A DNA stretch of 55,730 bases from an uncultured Prevotellaceae bacterium (GCA_902775605.1 CACYNE010000015.1:1-55730), one strand, 5' to 3'; numbered from the stretch's first letter, positions 1 through 8,882 are shown. The notes: generated by a model from the letters alone, not told the origin. A program made the numbers and translations.

Positions 1-48
1 AAGAAGGGTCTCTATATTCATAAAGGTAAAAAGGTCGTGAAAAAGTAA
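1..48 (+). CDS. C-terminal end of a secreted protein (5' truncated by window)
   Basis: Only the last 15 codons and a TAA stop are inside the window. The reading frame from base 1 gives KKGLYIHKGKKVVKK. This is the end of the short tail (KGIYIxNGKKVVxK) that many secreted proteins in this window carry, so the missing gene most likely encodes an exported protein. The last codons are part of an 86-bp sequence repeated perfectly at the end of the GLUG protein 2.9 kb downstream. It is followed after 26 bases by mini-protein 1, the same spacing as in the second copy. Nothing can be said of the catalytic or binding part. Confidence 0.7.
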   Translation, partial: KKGLYIHKGKKVVKK

Positions 49-99
49 AAAGGTAAAAATAAATAAAGGATAAAATGAAAAAGAATTATTTGAAGCCTG
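14..99 (+). repeat. 86-bp perfect direct repeat, copy 1
   Basis: Bases 14-99 are identical to 2886-2971 (constant offset 2872). The repeat covers the last codons of a secreted-protein gene, the 26-base spacer and the first eight codons of a mini-gene. Homology resumes in the same register at 216-244 versus 3088-3116 (29 identical bases), leaving a diverged centre. This is directly visible in the sequence. Confidence 0.95.
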
Positions 100-248
100 C
101 GATGCAGGTAATTGTGTTGAAGCAACAGGGAATCCTGATGCAAAGTGGCCGCAATTACTTTGAAGAAAGAGGAGCAAAAAGCGTGAAGAGCGATGATGGC
201 TTTGAGTTCTTCGAAGACGGCTTCGACGAAGACGATCTGGACATGTAA
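75..248 (+). CDS. 57-residue acidic mini-protein 1 (function unknown)
   Basis: ATG at 75 to TAA at 246-248, 57 residues. It begins MKKNYLKPAMQV and ends in the acidic segment DDGFEFFEDGFDEDDLDM. There is no signal peptide and no membrane segment. It is a paralogue of the 57-residue protein at 2947-3120: the first eight residues and the end (DGFDEDDLD) agree, while the centre differs. Small proteins starting MKKxYxKPxMxV are, from general knowledge, frequent and uncharacterised in Prevotella. It lies between two genes for secreted proteins (26 bases after one, 32 before the next), so co-transcription is likely. A precursor peptide, a chaperone-like partner or a regulatory peptide are all possible; none is shown. 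Confidence is for a real gene, not for a function. Confidence 0.75.
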   Translation: MKKNYLKPAMQVIVLKQQGILMQSGRNYFEERGAKSVKSDDGFEFFEDGFDEDDLDM

Positions 249-280
249 AAAAGGTAGTATTAACAACCAAGCAAACAATC

Positions 281-2920
281 ATGAAGAGAATAATCCTGAG
301 GGCAGCCATGATGCTCGCCCTCATGATGCTCACGACCGTAGGAGCATGGGCAGACACCGAGACCTTCAGCAGCGACGACCTCGCCGTGAGCAGTGACGGC
401 ACAGAGTACACCATCAAGACCGCCAAGGGCTGGGGCCACTTCTGCGACATGCTGGACGAGGGCGAGACATTCAGCGGCAAGACCGTGAAGCTGGGCGCCA
501 ACATAGGCACAGCGCAGAATCCCATCACCCGCATGGCAGGCACCAGCGGCCACGACTTCTGCGGCACATTCGATGGCCAGGGCAACACACTGACCGTCAA
601 CATCACCGGAACGAGCAAATACGCCGGCCCGTTCCTCTACGTCAAGTCGCAAAATGATGACAATCCTGTAACTATCCGTAACCTCAGCGTCACCGGCTCC
701 ATCACCACCGGCAGCAAGTTCGCTGCAGGCATCACGGGCGGTTGCAGTGGCAAAGTCAATATTAAGGACTGCCACGTCAGCACCGTGATCTACAGCAGCA
801 CAGGCGGCGACGGCACACACGGCGGCATCGTTGGCAACAACGGTGCTACGCTCACCATCGAGGGCTGCGTCTTCGACGGCAAGCTGCTCTCCACCGGCGA
901 GACGGCCACCACCCGCTGCGGCGGCTTCGTGGGCTGGTGTAACAGTACGACCACCATCAGCAACTGCCTCTACGCCCCCGCCGCCCTCGAAGGCAGCGAG
1001 ACTGAGGTAGGCACCACCGAGAGCTGCACCTTCGGCAGATATAACGCCGCCACCGTTACCATCGAGAACAGCTACTACACCCGCCTGCTGGGCACCGCCC
1101 AGGGCACACAGGCCCATAGCATCAAGGCGGGCGCGAACGTGACCCTTGCCCTAAGCGGCACCGGCACCACATACAGCACCAGCGGCATCACCGCCTATAA
1201 AGACGGCGACACGCAGAAGCCCGGCGTGAAATACGGCGATGTGCTCTATGCCGGCCAGGGCGAGGAGGTGAGTCTGACGCTTAGCCACGGCGACGCACCG
1301 GAGGGCTATTCTGCTTTCAATGGCTATACCGCCAGCGCAGGCACGCTCGACGGCTCAATGCTGACGATGCCCGATGAGGATGTCATCATCGGCGCCACCT
1401 TCACTGCTATCGACTGGACTGGCGATGGCAAAGTGAACAACCCATATATCATTATCTATCCCAGTCAGCTCGACCTGCTTGCCCAGCGTGTGAATAGCGG
1501 CAAACCTTACAGCGGCAAATACTTTGAGCTGGGATCAGACATCACCTACACGCACACAACCGACTGGAACGATGCCACCAGCACTGAAAACAACTATACC
1601 GCCATTGGTACAGGTTCAACAGGAAAACACTTCAAAGGCCACTTTGACGGCAAGAACCACGTCATTAGCGGCATTCGCATTTATAAGGGCGGTAACACTG
1701 AAACTGACCAAAATCAGGGAATCTTTGGCAGAATCAGTTCTGCCGAGGTGAAGAATATCATTCTCGCCGACACCCGCATCACTGGCTTCGAAGGATGCGG
1801 TGGCATCGCCGGCGGTGCCCAAATAGGAAGTACCATTGAGAACTGCCACGTTCTTAGCACTGTCACCATACATGGCGTTCAGCAAAATGCCGAATGCCTA
1901 GGTGGCATCGCCGGTAGCATCGCCAGCGATATAAAAAAGATATCCTACCTTACTGGCTGCACCAGCGCCGCCAGCATTACCATCTCTGGAAACGCCACTA
2001 AATGCACTATTATTGGTGGAATTGCCGGTTTTAATGCTTCTGCCACCGTTAAAGACTGCATCTATCTCGGCAATACCATCGAAGGTAATAGTTATATCGG
2101 CGCCATCATAGGACGAATCCTAGTATTAACTACAATCAACACGAATGAACACATTAGAAACTGCTACTATACCAGCCCAACCATCACTGGTAAGGACGGT
2201 AGTGGCAATAAACTTTCCAATGCCTACTGCGCCATTGGCTCAAAAAACGACATCCCTGGCCTTGCACCGAAGGACGAAGCCGATAATAGCGAATTCCTCA
2301 CCTTGATGGCTGCACGTTATGATGCACTCACTGACGCTGGCATTGAAGATGGTGTGGACATCACCCTCAATGGTCGCACACTGACGAAGAACGACGACTG
2401 GAACACCATTTGTTTGCCGTTCGATGTGACGCTGAAGGGCAGCGTGCTGGAAGGGGCTACGGTGAAGAAGCTCAATGGCGAGAAGAGCAAGCTGGATGAC
2501 AAAGGCACGCTGACGCTGAGTTTTGATGACGAGAAGGAAACTCTCACCGCCGGACAGCCCTATATCATCAAGTGGGATACGAAGGGCAGTGATCTTGAGA
2601 ACCCCGTGTTCACCGGCGTCACCATCACGAGCACCACGCCCGAGGCCATCACCAGCACCGACCATAACGTGAAGTTCGTGGGTCAGTATAACCCCTTCGA
2701 CATCACAGAGGAGAACAAGAACGAGATCATCATGCTCTCTTCGGGCAACCGCCTGGGCTACTCGAAGAACCCGCGCACGTTGCACACCTTCCGCTGTCAC
2801 TTCGAGGTGCCTGCAAGCAGTGGTGAGCAAATGGCGCGCAGCTTCGTGATGGACTTTGGCGGTGAGGAGACTGGAATAGAAACCAATATTCATAAAGGTA
2901 AAAAGGTCGTGAAAAAGTAA
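281..2920 (+). CDS. Secreted GLUG-motif repeat protein
   Basis: 879 residues. The N-terminus (MKRIILRAAMMLALMMLTTVGAWAD) is a signal peptide, so the product is exported. Two blocks of GLUG-type repeats are visible, with glycine-rich turns such as GGIVGNNGATLTIEGCVF and GGIAGFNASATVKDCIY. They lie at about residues 90-270 and 400-640, giving a long parallel beta-type structure usual for surface adhesion or matrix proteins. From about residue 695 a C-terminal module with WNTICLPF, AGQPYIIKW and a later FRCHFEVP is shared with the protease downstream. The extreme end is NIHKGKKVVKK, a shortened form of the tail on other exported proteins here; the usual first half (LxGR) is missing. The gene is flanked by the two mini-genes. 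No catalytic motif is seen; a structural or binding role is an inference. Confidence 0.8.
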   Translation: MKRIILRAAMMLALMMLTTVGAWADTETFSSDDLAVSSDGTEYTIKTAKGWGHFCDMLDEGETFSGKTVKLGANIGTAQNPITRMAGTSGHDFCGTFDGQGNTLTVNITGTSKYAGPFLYVKSQNDDNPVTIRNLSVTGSITTGSKFAAGITGGCSGKVNIKDCHVSTVIYSSTGGDGTHGGIVGNNGATLTIEGCVFDGKLLSTGETATTRCGGFVGWCNSTTTISNCLYAPAALEGSETEVGTTESCTFGRYNAATVTIENSYYTRLLGTAQGTQAHSIKAGANVTLALSGTGTTYSTSGITAYKDGDTQKPGVKYGDVLYAGQGEEVSLTLSHGDAPEGYSAFNGYTASAGTLDGSMLTMPDEDVIIGATFTAIDWTGDGKVNNPYIIIYPSQLDLLAQRVNSGKPYSGKYFELGSDITYTHTTDWNDATSTENNYTAIGTGSTGKHFKGHFDGKNHVISGIRIYKGGNTETDQNQGIFGRISSAEVKNIILADTRITGFEGCGGIAGGAQIGSTIENCHVLSTVTIHGVQQNAECLGGIAGSIASDIKKISYLTGCTSAASITISGNATKCTIIGGIAGFNASATVKDCIYLGNTIEGNSYIGAIIGRILVLTTINTNEHIRNCYYTSPTITGKDGSGNKLSNAYCAIGSKNDIPGLAPKDEADNSEFLTLMAARYDALTDAGIEDGVDITLNGRTLTKNDDWNTICLPFDVTLKGSVLEGATVKKLNGEKSKLDDKGTLTLSFDDEKETLTAGQPYIIKWDTKGSDLENPVFTGVTITSTTPEAITSTDHNVKFVGQYNPFDITEENKNEIIMLSSGNRLGYSKNPRTLHTFRCHFEVPASSGEQMARSFVMDFGGEETGIETNIHKGKKVVKK

Positions 2921-2971
2921 AAAGGTAAAAATAAATAAAGGATAAAATGAAAAAGAATTATTTGAAGCCTG
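2886..2971 (+). repeat. 86-bp perfect direct repeat, copy 2
   Basis: Identical to bases 14-99. It spans the last codons of the GLUG gene, the spacer and the first codons of mini-gene 2. The repeat starts inside the tail-coding region, so the end of the GLUG protein looks as if it was replaced together with the mini-gene. Confidence 0.95.
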
Positions 2972-3120
2972 AGATGCAGGTAGTAGAGTTGCAGCAGCAG
3001 GGATGCCTGATGGCAGACAGTTTCAAGCCCGCGGGAGAGAAACGAGTAAATAGCATCGACGACGACATGGGCTTCGTCTGGGATGATGACGGCTTCGACG
3101 AAGACGATCTGGACATTTAA
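2947..3120 (+). CDS. 57-residue acidic mini-protein 2 (function unknown)
   Basis: ATG at 2947 to TAA at 3118-3120, again exactly 57 residues. It starts MKKNYLKPEMQVVELQQQG and ends DDDGFDEDDLDI. It lacks a signal peptide. It has the same length and register as mini-protein 1, with identical ends and a diverged centre. It is placed 26 bases after the GLUG gene and 30 bases before the subtilisin gene, so it probably belongs to the same transcript. It is not recognised beyond its resemblance to the MKKxYxKP small proteins of Prevotella. Confidence 0.75.
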   Translation: MKKNYLKPEMQVVELQQQGCLMADSFKPAGEKRVNSIDDDMGFVWDDDGFDEDDLDI

Positions 3121-3150
3121 AGTTGATTTAGTTAAAAAATCAGGTACGAC

Positions 3151-6090
3151 ATGAAAAAAGGAACGACTTTAAAGACAACTGCGATACGGTTGGCACTGAC
3201 GGTTGTCTTGCTGACTGCACCCGTCATGACGGCGTGGGCACAGGAGATGAACAAGAAGTTCTCCATTTCCACACAGATGTTCATGGACGAATTGCAGCAA
3301 CAGAAAAGGCAGCAGGATGCCGGGCCGCAACGTGCCCCCAAAAGGCGCCTGCCCGACGGAAGTGCGCAGCCCCAACCCAGCCGCTTGATAGCCAGCCCCG
3401 ACACTATCGACGGCGTGGCCTATATCTCGTGCTTCATTCATCTGAGCAACCCGAGCGACCTGAGTAGCGTGCGCAACCTGGGTGTCATGGTTCAGAACAC
3501 CTTCGACGGTCAGAACTTCATCACCGCCCAGGTGCCCGTCAATCAGTTGGACGCCCTGGCCAATGTGGCCAATGTGACGAATGTCGAAGTGGCTCAGATG
3601 ATGCTTCCGCAGACTGATGTAGCACGCCAGAAGACCAACGTTGACGACTTGCTCAACCTCTCGCCCAGTGCTGCGGCCTTGGGTGTCAACAGCAAGTACG
3701 ACGGTACGGGCGTGGTGCTCGGCGTCATTGATACCGGCATCGACTTCCAGCACATTGCCTTCAAGAACAAAGATGGCAACAGCCGCATCAAGCGGGCATA
3801 CGTCTATGCCGGCTCTGGTAGCGGCGTGGAATATACCACTCCCGAGGAGATTGCCACGCTGACCACCGATGACGACAACGAAGACCACGGCACCCACACC
3901 TCTTCGACGGCAGGCGGGTCGAGCGTCATCGTCGAAAAGAAAGCCGATGATAACTTCACCGTCACTGTGACTGACAACCACGCCGAAGCCACCTACGGCG
4001 GCATGGCACCAGGTGCCGACCTCTATCTGGCTGGCATCAAAGGCCTGAGAAATACCGAGCTGTTGGCCGCCATCCAAAAGATGGTGAATTATGCCGACGA
4101 AGTGGGCAAACCCTTAGTGATCAGCAACAGCTGGGGCGGGGGAGGCGCTCGCAACGCCAAGGACCCGTTCGCTACGTTGATACACGCCCTTTTTAACGAC
4201 GAGCATCCTAACCGCGTCATCCTCTTTGCATCGGCCAACAATGCTGGTCGAGGTAATGCAGAAGGTGGTGGATTCTTCGTCAAGAAGGATGAGGCCAGCC
4301 AGGCAAATCCACTCGGCACCATCCTGCGCAAATCTAGTTCTGGCAACACCTATGGACAGGACGATTTGGCCGAAGCCTATTCTGACAAGACGATGGCATG
4401 TGAGTTATATGTCTTGGACAATAACACGGGAGCCGTGCTCATGAGCAAGACGTTCACAGCAAACGAGACCCTCACTGACATCAGCACTACCGTTGGCGAG
4501 ACGACGACAACCTATTATACAGGCGACCTGAAAGTGTACTTTAGTTCTTCCTACGATGAACATTGTATTGCCTTGACAAGTAAAGCCGGCCTTAAGACCA
4601 CAAAGAATAATGCCTATACACTGGCGTTCAGTGTCTTTCCCGCCAATGCTGAAGAAACTGCCGACATCCGTATGTGGGCGGGATCCTCGTCAGCAAGCTC
4701 AGATTATTTTTCCAACTTTCTCACCACCGAAGGCATCACCTGGACCAATGGCACCGACGATATGTGCGTGAGCAACCAGGCCGTCATCCCCGAAGTCATC
4801 TCGGTGGGAGCCTATGTGTCAAGGTTTCGTTGGTATAACTATGAACAATCAAGGTCCTTAAGATATGTTGTGTCAAGCCAAGAGGATGACATCGCTCATT
4901 TCTCGGGCTATGCCACAGCCGAAATGTCAACCACAGGTGAGGTCTATCCCTGGATCACTGCCCCTGGATCCGCTGTGGTGGCGGGCGTGAACAAATATCA
5001 CACCAATGGGAGTAGTTATTTTACAGAGAGCAAGAAGGGAATATTGGTGGTCAATAATGCCGACAATCCCTATGCTGTGATGAAAGGCACATCGATGGCC
5101 ACGCCCGTGGCAGCAGGTATCGTGGCACAATGGCTGCAGGCCGCCAAAGAAAAGGGCATTTCGCTGACGGGCAGTCAGGTGAAGGAGATTATGCGCCTTT
5201 CGGCCATCAACGACGAATACACCACCACTGGTCCCAATGCCTCGCACTCCGGTCAAGGCAAGATTGATGCCCTGGCCGGCATCTATGCCATCAATGGTGG
5301 ACTCGCGCTGGCCGACAATGCCTACAACAGTAAAAAGATTGCTTTGGCTGCCAATGATGCCAAACCCTACGACGTGACCCTCACCGACCGCACGCTCTAT
5401 AAGGACGGTAAATGGAACACCATCTGCCTGCCGTTCTCTCTGTCGGCCGAGCAGATTGCTGCCAGCGAACTGGCTGATGCCACCCTCATGGTGCTGAACA
5501 GCTCATCATCAAGTCTGGACGCCAACGGCACGCTGACGCTGAGCTTCACTAACGCCGAGAGCATCGAGGCCGGACAGCCTTACATCATCAAGTGGACCAA
5601 GGCTGACAACTATGACGAGGCCGACCCTGACAAGCGCGACATCAAGAACCCCGCGTTCACGGGTGTCACCATCACGAGTACCAACCCCATTCCCGCCGAT
5701 TTCACCGATGGCACCTTCGTGGGCCAGTATGATCCCTTTGCCATCACCAACGAGAACATCAGCGATATCATCATGCTCTCCACCGACAACAGGTTGGGCT
5801 ACTCGCAGAAAGCCCGCACCCTGCGCAGTTTCCGCTGTCACTTCGAGGTGCCGGGAGATATCGATGCTCGTGACTTCGTCCTTGACTTCGACAGCGACGG
5901 CCAGGACATCGTGTCGGCGATAGAGTCAATAGAATCTTCTAGTCTTTCTAGTCAGTCTAGTAATTCTAGTAAATCTAGTTTGTCTAGAACTTCTAGCGCC
6001 TGGTTCACCCTCGACGGCCGCCAACTCGACACCATGCCCACGCAGAAGGGCATCTATGTCTTCGGCGGCAGAAAGGTCGTGATAAAGTAA
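3151..6090 (+). CDS. Secreted S8 family (subtilisin-like) serine protease
   Basis: 979 residues with an N-terminal signal peptide ending near VMTAWAQ. The catalytic triad of family S8 is complete: Asp about 194 in GVIDTGIDF, His about 246 in EDHGTHTSS, Ser about 648 in KGTSMATPVAAG. The oxyanion Asn lies in FASANNAGRG. A large insert of about 250 residues sits before the Ser region, as in cell-envelope proteases. From about residue 745 a module with WNTICLPF, AGQPYIIKW and FRCHFEVP is shared with the GLUG protein. Next comes a Ser-rich linker encoded by a 9-bp periodic repeat, then the tail LDGRQLDTMPTQKGIYVFGG ending RKVVIK. The product probably acts outside the cell on proteins or peptides; its substrate is unknown. 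It follows mini-protein 2 by 30 bases, and a hairpin lies 30 bases after its stop. Confidence 0.9.
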   Translation: MKKGTTLKTTAIRLALTVVLLTAPVMTAWAQEMNKKFSISTQMFMDELQQQKRQQDAGPQRAPKRRLPDGSAQPQPSRLIASPDTIDGVAYISCFIHLSNPSDLSSVRNLGVMVQNTFDGQNFITAQVPVNQLDALANVANVTNVEVAQMMLPQTDVARQKTNVDDLLNLSPSAAALGVNSKYDGTGVVLGVIDTGIDFQHIAFKNKDGNSRIKRAYVYAGSGSGVEYTTPEEIATLTTDDDNEDHGTHTSSTAGGSSVIVEKKADDNFTVTVTDNHAEATYGGMAPGADLYLAGIKGLRNTELLAAIQKMVNYADEVGKPLVISNSWGGGGARNAKDPFATLIHALFNDEHPNRVILFASANNAGRGNAEGGGFFVKKDEASQANPLGTILRKSSSGNTYGQDDLAEAYSDKTMACELYVLDNNTGAVLMSKTFTANETLTDISTTVGETTTTYYTGDLKVYFSSSYDEHCIALTSKAGLKTTKNNAYTLAFSVFPANAEETADIRMWAGSSSASSDYFSNFLTTEGITWTNGTDDMCVSNQAVIPEVISVGAYVSRFRWYNYEQSRSLRYVVSSQEDDIAHFSGYATAEMSTTGEVYPWITAPGSAVVAGVNKYHTNGSSYFTESKKGILVVNNADNPYAVMKGTSMATPVAAGIVAQWLQAAKEKGISLTGSQVKEIMRLSAINDEYTTTGPNASHSGQGKIDALAGIYAINGGLALADNAYNSKKIALAANDAKPYDVTLTDRTLYKDGKWNTICLPFSLSAEQIAASELADATLMVLNSSSSSLDANGTLTLSFTNAESIEAGQPYIIKWTKADNYDEADPDKRDIKNPAFTGVTITSTNPIPADFTDGTFVGQYDPFAITNENISDIIMLSTDNRLGYSQKARTLRSFRCHFEVPGDIDARDFVLDFDSDGQDIVSAIESIESSSLSSQSSNSSKSSLSRTSSAWFTLDGRQLDTMPTQKGIYVFGGRKVVIK
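5938..5997 (+). repeat. 9-bp periodic TCTAGNnnn repeat within the protease gene
   Basis: Seven CTAG tetranucleotides begin at 5939, 5948, 5957, 5966, 5975, 5984 and 5993, exactly nine bases apart (unit TCTAGTNNN). The repeat is in frame and encodes Ser-Ser-x units forming the linker before the C-terminal tail. The same 9-bp period recurs at 49360-49391 between pflB and pflA. Confidence 0.95.
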
Positions 6091-6120
6091 TTAAAAGTCA
6101 CAATTCAGAGAGACATAAAT

Positions 6121-6156
6121 GAATCCGCGAGACTCACTAAGGGGTCCCGCGGATTC
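6121..6156 (+). terminator. Hairpin after the protease gene
   Basis: GAATCCGCG at 6121-6129 pairs with CGCGGATTC at 6148-6156, and weaker pairing continues inward. It is followed by GACTTTT. It lies 30 bases after the protease stop and upstream of the xylanase promoter, so it probably ends the first transcription unit. Confidence 0.65.
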
Positions 6157-6286
6157 GACTTTTATAAAGGGAATATGAATACTTTGTTTCTTCTTTCTGC
6201 CTGCAAAGGTAATATAAAAAGCAGAAACAGCCTAATAATTTCTGTAGAAATATTTTTACAGCGTCCAATAAAAGTTCATTTTATAT

Positions 6287-6317
6287 TTTGTATTGTGCGT
6301 ACTTATTAGTACCTTTG
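6287..6317 (+). promoter_or_regulatory. Promoter of the xylanase-GH95 operon
   Basis: TTTG at 6287-6290, a 19-base spacer, then TACCTTTG at 6310-6317. This fits the Bacteroidota -33/-7 pattern TTTG-N19-TAnnTTTG. It lies 33 bases before the ATG at 6351 and supports that start over any upstream in-frame ATG. Confidence 0.8.
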
Positions 6318-6350
6318 CAGTCTGAAACTATAAAAAGTATATACATTCGC

Positions 6351-8882
6351 ATGAAGAGATTCTTTCTTTCCGCGTTGCTGATGGCCTTTACCGCTTCCTC
6401 GGTTGTCGCCCAGAACGAAACGACCATCGACATCAGCGGCAACAACAGCGCAAACAGTTATAAATCATACAGCACCGCTATCTCGCTGCCCGCCGGCAAG
6501 ACCATCAACGTGAAGATGGCCCGCTATTGCTATTTCTCATCGAAGATTACCGGCGCCGGACTGCTGAACCTCTATGCCGGTGGCGAACGCGACTACCTCG
6601 GTACGGAAAAGGGTGCTGCCTGGGCCGACTGGAGCAACTACAAGGGCGACGTGCATATCTATCCCTTCAAGGAAAACACGAACAATGCCTCGGGCGCATC
6701 GTATAACATCGTCCTGGCCCACGGCGGCAAGTTCTTCTCGCCCGAGAACGTTGAGGAGGCCATCAAGAACACCCGCGTGAACCGTGCCATGGAGAACAAC
6801 CGCGTCACCCTGCACAAGGATGCCGTGATCTGCGCCGAGGCCAACTCGAACGGCTCTGGATTCCGCATCGGCGAACTGCAGACAGAGGAGGGCTCCATCC
6901 TGCAAGGTTATATGAAGAAGGACCGTCCAGTGTATTATATCCTTGGCTGCCTGAATACTGACGCCACACTGGCTGGCACCATCAAGCCCACAGACTATCA
7001 GGAGAATACCCTGATGGGCATCATTAAGGAAGGCACCGGCACGCTGCGCATCACTGGCAACCAGAACTTTCTCAGCGGTGCCCTGCGCATCATGGCGGGT
7101 CGTGTCATGGTGAATAACGATCGTGCACAAGCTGAGACGAAGAAATATCGCGGTGGACTGGGTGCTATGTCCGACGCTACCAAACCTATTGCCTACGTCT
7201 TTATCAAGGGCGTCCTCGGTGGCACCGGCAGTATCGGCGGCTGCGTGGATAACTACGGCACCATCGAACCGGGTGACGACGCCATCGGTACGCTGACCCT
7301 CAAGAACTACGTCACGCTCTCGAAGAACGCCAACCTCATCCTCCATCCCGCCTCGACGCTCCGCTTCAAGGTGGCCTCGAAGGATAGTTACGACCACTTG
7401 GTGGTCAATGGCAGCGTGGGCTTTTCGGACATGTGCGAGGATTTCTCGACCAGCGAGCAGATGCCGCAGGTAAGCATTGTCATTAGCGATGAGGCCAATC
7501 TGCAAGTGGGCGATGAGTTCACTCTGCTCACTGCCAAGGCAAAGACGGATACTTGGCACTTCAACCTGAAGACACCAGAGAAATACACCTGGACACTGGA
7601 GGAACGCGAGAGCAACAACGGCTATTCACTGGTCATGGTGCTCACCTCGCTGCAGAACCAGGATCCCGATAACCCCGACAATCCTGATGACCCGGATCAT
7701 CCGGAATCGACCATGGGCGCCTTCTATGATGACGGCATCGACGACAATACCGACACGCACGCCCTGCGCTACTATGCCAACCAGAACAACAAGAAGATTG
7801 GCGTGGCCCTCTGCACCTACAAGGGCTATCAGAGCGACCGCGATGAGGCTGGTAAGCAGTTTAACCTGATGGTGGCCGAGAACGAGATGAAGATGGACGC
7901 CCTGCAACCCTCGCAGGGACAGTTCTCATACGGCAGTGCCGACCAGTTGGTTACCTTCGCCAAGAACAACAATATGACCGTTCGCGGCCACTGCCTCGTA
8001 TGGCATCAGCAGGTTCCCGGCTGGCTGAGTAGCGACGGCAAGAAGAACGACAAGAACTGGACCCGCCAGCAGGCCCTCGACATCATGAAGAACCACATCA
8101 ACAACGTGATGAAGCACTTCAAGGGCAAGGTGGTAGAGTGGGACGTGGTCAACGAGTGTCTGGACGATGACCAGAGTGCCATCCGCACCAATCCCGAGGG
8201 GTACACCCTGCGCCCCAACGTATGGAAGTTGGCCATCGGCGACGACTATATTGACTCGGCCTTCGTCTATGCGCATCGCGCCGACCCCACTGCCGTGCTC
8301 TACTTGAACGACTATGACGTGGAGCTGCAGGGCAGGGCCAAGGCCGTGGCGTTCTATAATCTGGCTATGCGCCTGAAGCAGAATAATATCCCCATCGACG
8401 GTGTGGGTCTGCAGTGCCACTTCACCGTGGGCGATGTCGATTCTGTGAAACTCGAGAAGACCATCCGTCGCTTTGGCGAGGCCGACATGAAGTGTATCAT
8501 CACCGAGCTCGATATGGGTATCCCCTCGACCACTGAGGCTAATCTCCTGGAGCAGGCACGCAACTATCGCGTGGTGACCGACATCGTGCTCAACAACGAC
8601 AACTGTCCCAACATGGTTATTTGGGGCATCAAGGACAATGACAGTTGGCGCTCGGCTTCCAACCCCTTGCTCTATACCGCTGGACTGGGTAAGAAAAAGG
8701 CTTGGTATGCCGTACGCTCGGCCCTGCGTCACAGAGCGCTGGTGCAGTCGCCAGTCCACTCGGCCGTCACAGTCCCCAGTGCACACCCTTTTGTCTATGA
8801 CCTCAGCGGTCGCGCCGTGAGTGCTGAGGCCATTCGTCAGGGACTTTATATCAGGAACGGAAAGAAATTTTTCAAAAACTAA
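6351..8882 (+). CDS. GH10 endo-1,4-beta-xylanase with autotransporter-like N-terminal region
   Basis: 843 residues from the ATG at 6351; an in-frame ATG at 6288 is rejected because the promoter lies after it. The signal peptide is MKRFFLSALLMAFTASSVVAQ. Residues about 22-430 resemble an autotransporter passenger beta-helix, with GNQNFLSGALRIMAGRVMVN, GGTGSIGG, NYGTIEPGD and DHLVVNG in the usual order. An Asp-Pro linker (about 437-453) follows. The GH10 domain shows GHCLVWHQQ, acid/base Glu602 in WDVVNE and nucleophile Glu719 in TELD. The end (YDLSGRAV...QGLYIRNGKKFFKN) is the short tail seen on other secreted proteins here. It should cut the xylan main chain outside the cell. A GH95 gene follows after 24 bases in the same operon. 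The fold of the N-terminal part is inferred from motif order only. Confidence 0.92.
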   Translation: MKRFFLSALLMAFTASSVVAQNETTIDISGNNSANSYKSYSTAISLPAGKTINVKMARYCYFSSKITGAGLLNLYAGGERDYLGTEKGAAWADWSNYKGDVHIYPFKENTNNASGASYNIVLAHGGKFFSPENVEEAIKNTRVNRAMENNRVTLHKDAVICAEANSNGSGFRIGELQTEEGSILQGYMKKDRPVYYILGCLNTDATLAGTIKPTDYQENTLMGIIKEGTGTLRITGNQNFLSGALRIMAGRVMVNNDRAQAETKKYRGGLGAMSDATKPIAYVFIKGVLGGTGSIGGCVDNYGTIEPGDDAIGTLTLKNYVTLSKNANLILHPASTLRFKVASKDSYDHLVVNGSVGFSDMCEDFSTSEQMPQVSIVISDEANLQVGDEFTLLTAKAKTDTWHFNLKTPEKYTWTLEERESNNGYSLVMVLTSLQNQDPDNPDNPDDPDHPESTMGAFYDDGIDDNTDTHALRYYANQNNKKIGVALCTYKGYQSDRDEAGKQFNLMVAENEMKMDALQPSQGQFSYGSADQLVTFAKNNNMTVRGHCLVWHQQVPGWLSSDGKKNDKNWTRQQALDIMKNHINNVMKHFKGKVVEWDVVNECLDDDQSAIRTNPEGYTLRPNVWKLAIGDDYIDSAFVYAHRADPTAVLYLNDYDVELQGRAKAVAFYNLAMRLKQNNIPIDGVGLQCHFTVGDVDSVKLEKTIRRFGEADMKCIITELDMGIPSTTEANLLEQARNYRVVTDIVLNNDNCPNMVIWGIKDNDSWRSASNPLLYTAGLGKKKAWYAVRSALRHRALVQSPVHSAVTVPSAHPFVYDLSGRAVSAEAIRQGLYIRNGKKFFKN

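Noticed and set aside
260-1117. Long open frame on the minus strand under the GLUG gene
   Set aside because: It is antisense to a repeat-rich coding region, its translation is Ala/Val/Gly rich with no motif, and it conflicts with a clear signal-peptide gene.
6288-6350. Upstream in-frame start for the GH10 xylanase gene
   Set aside because: The promoter (6287-6317) lies within this stretch, and a signal peptide begins exactly at the ATG at 6351.
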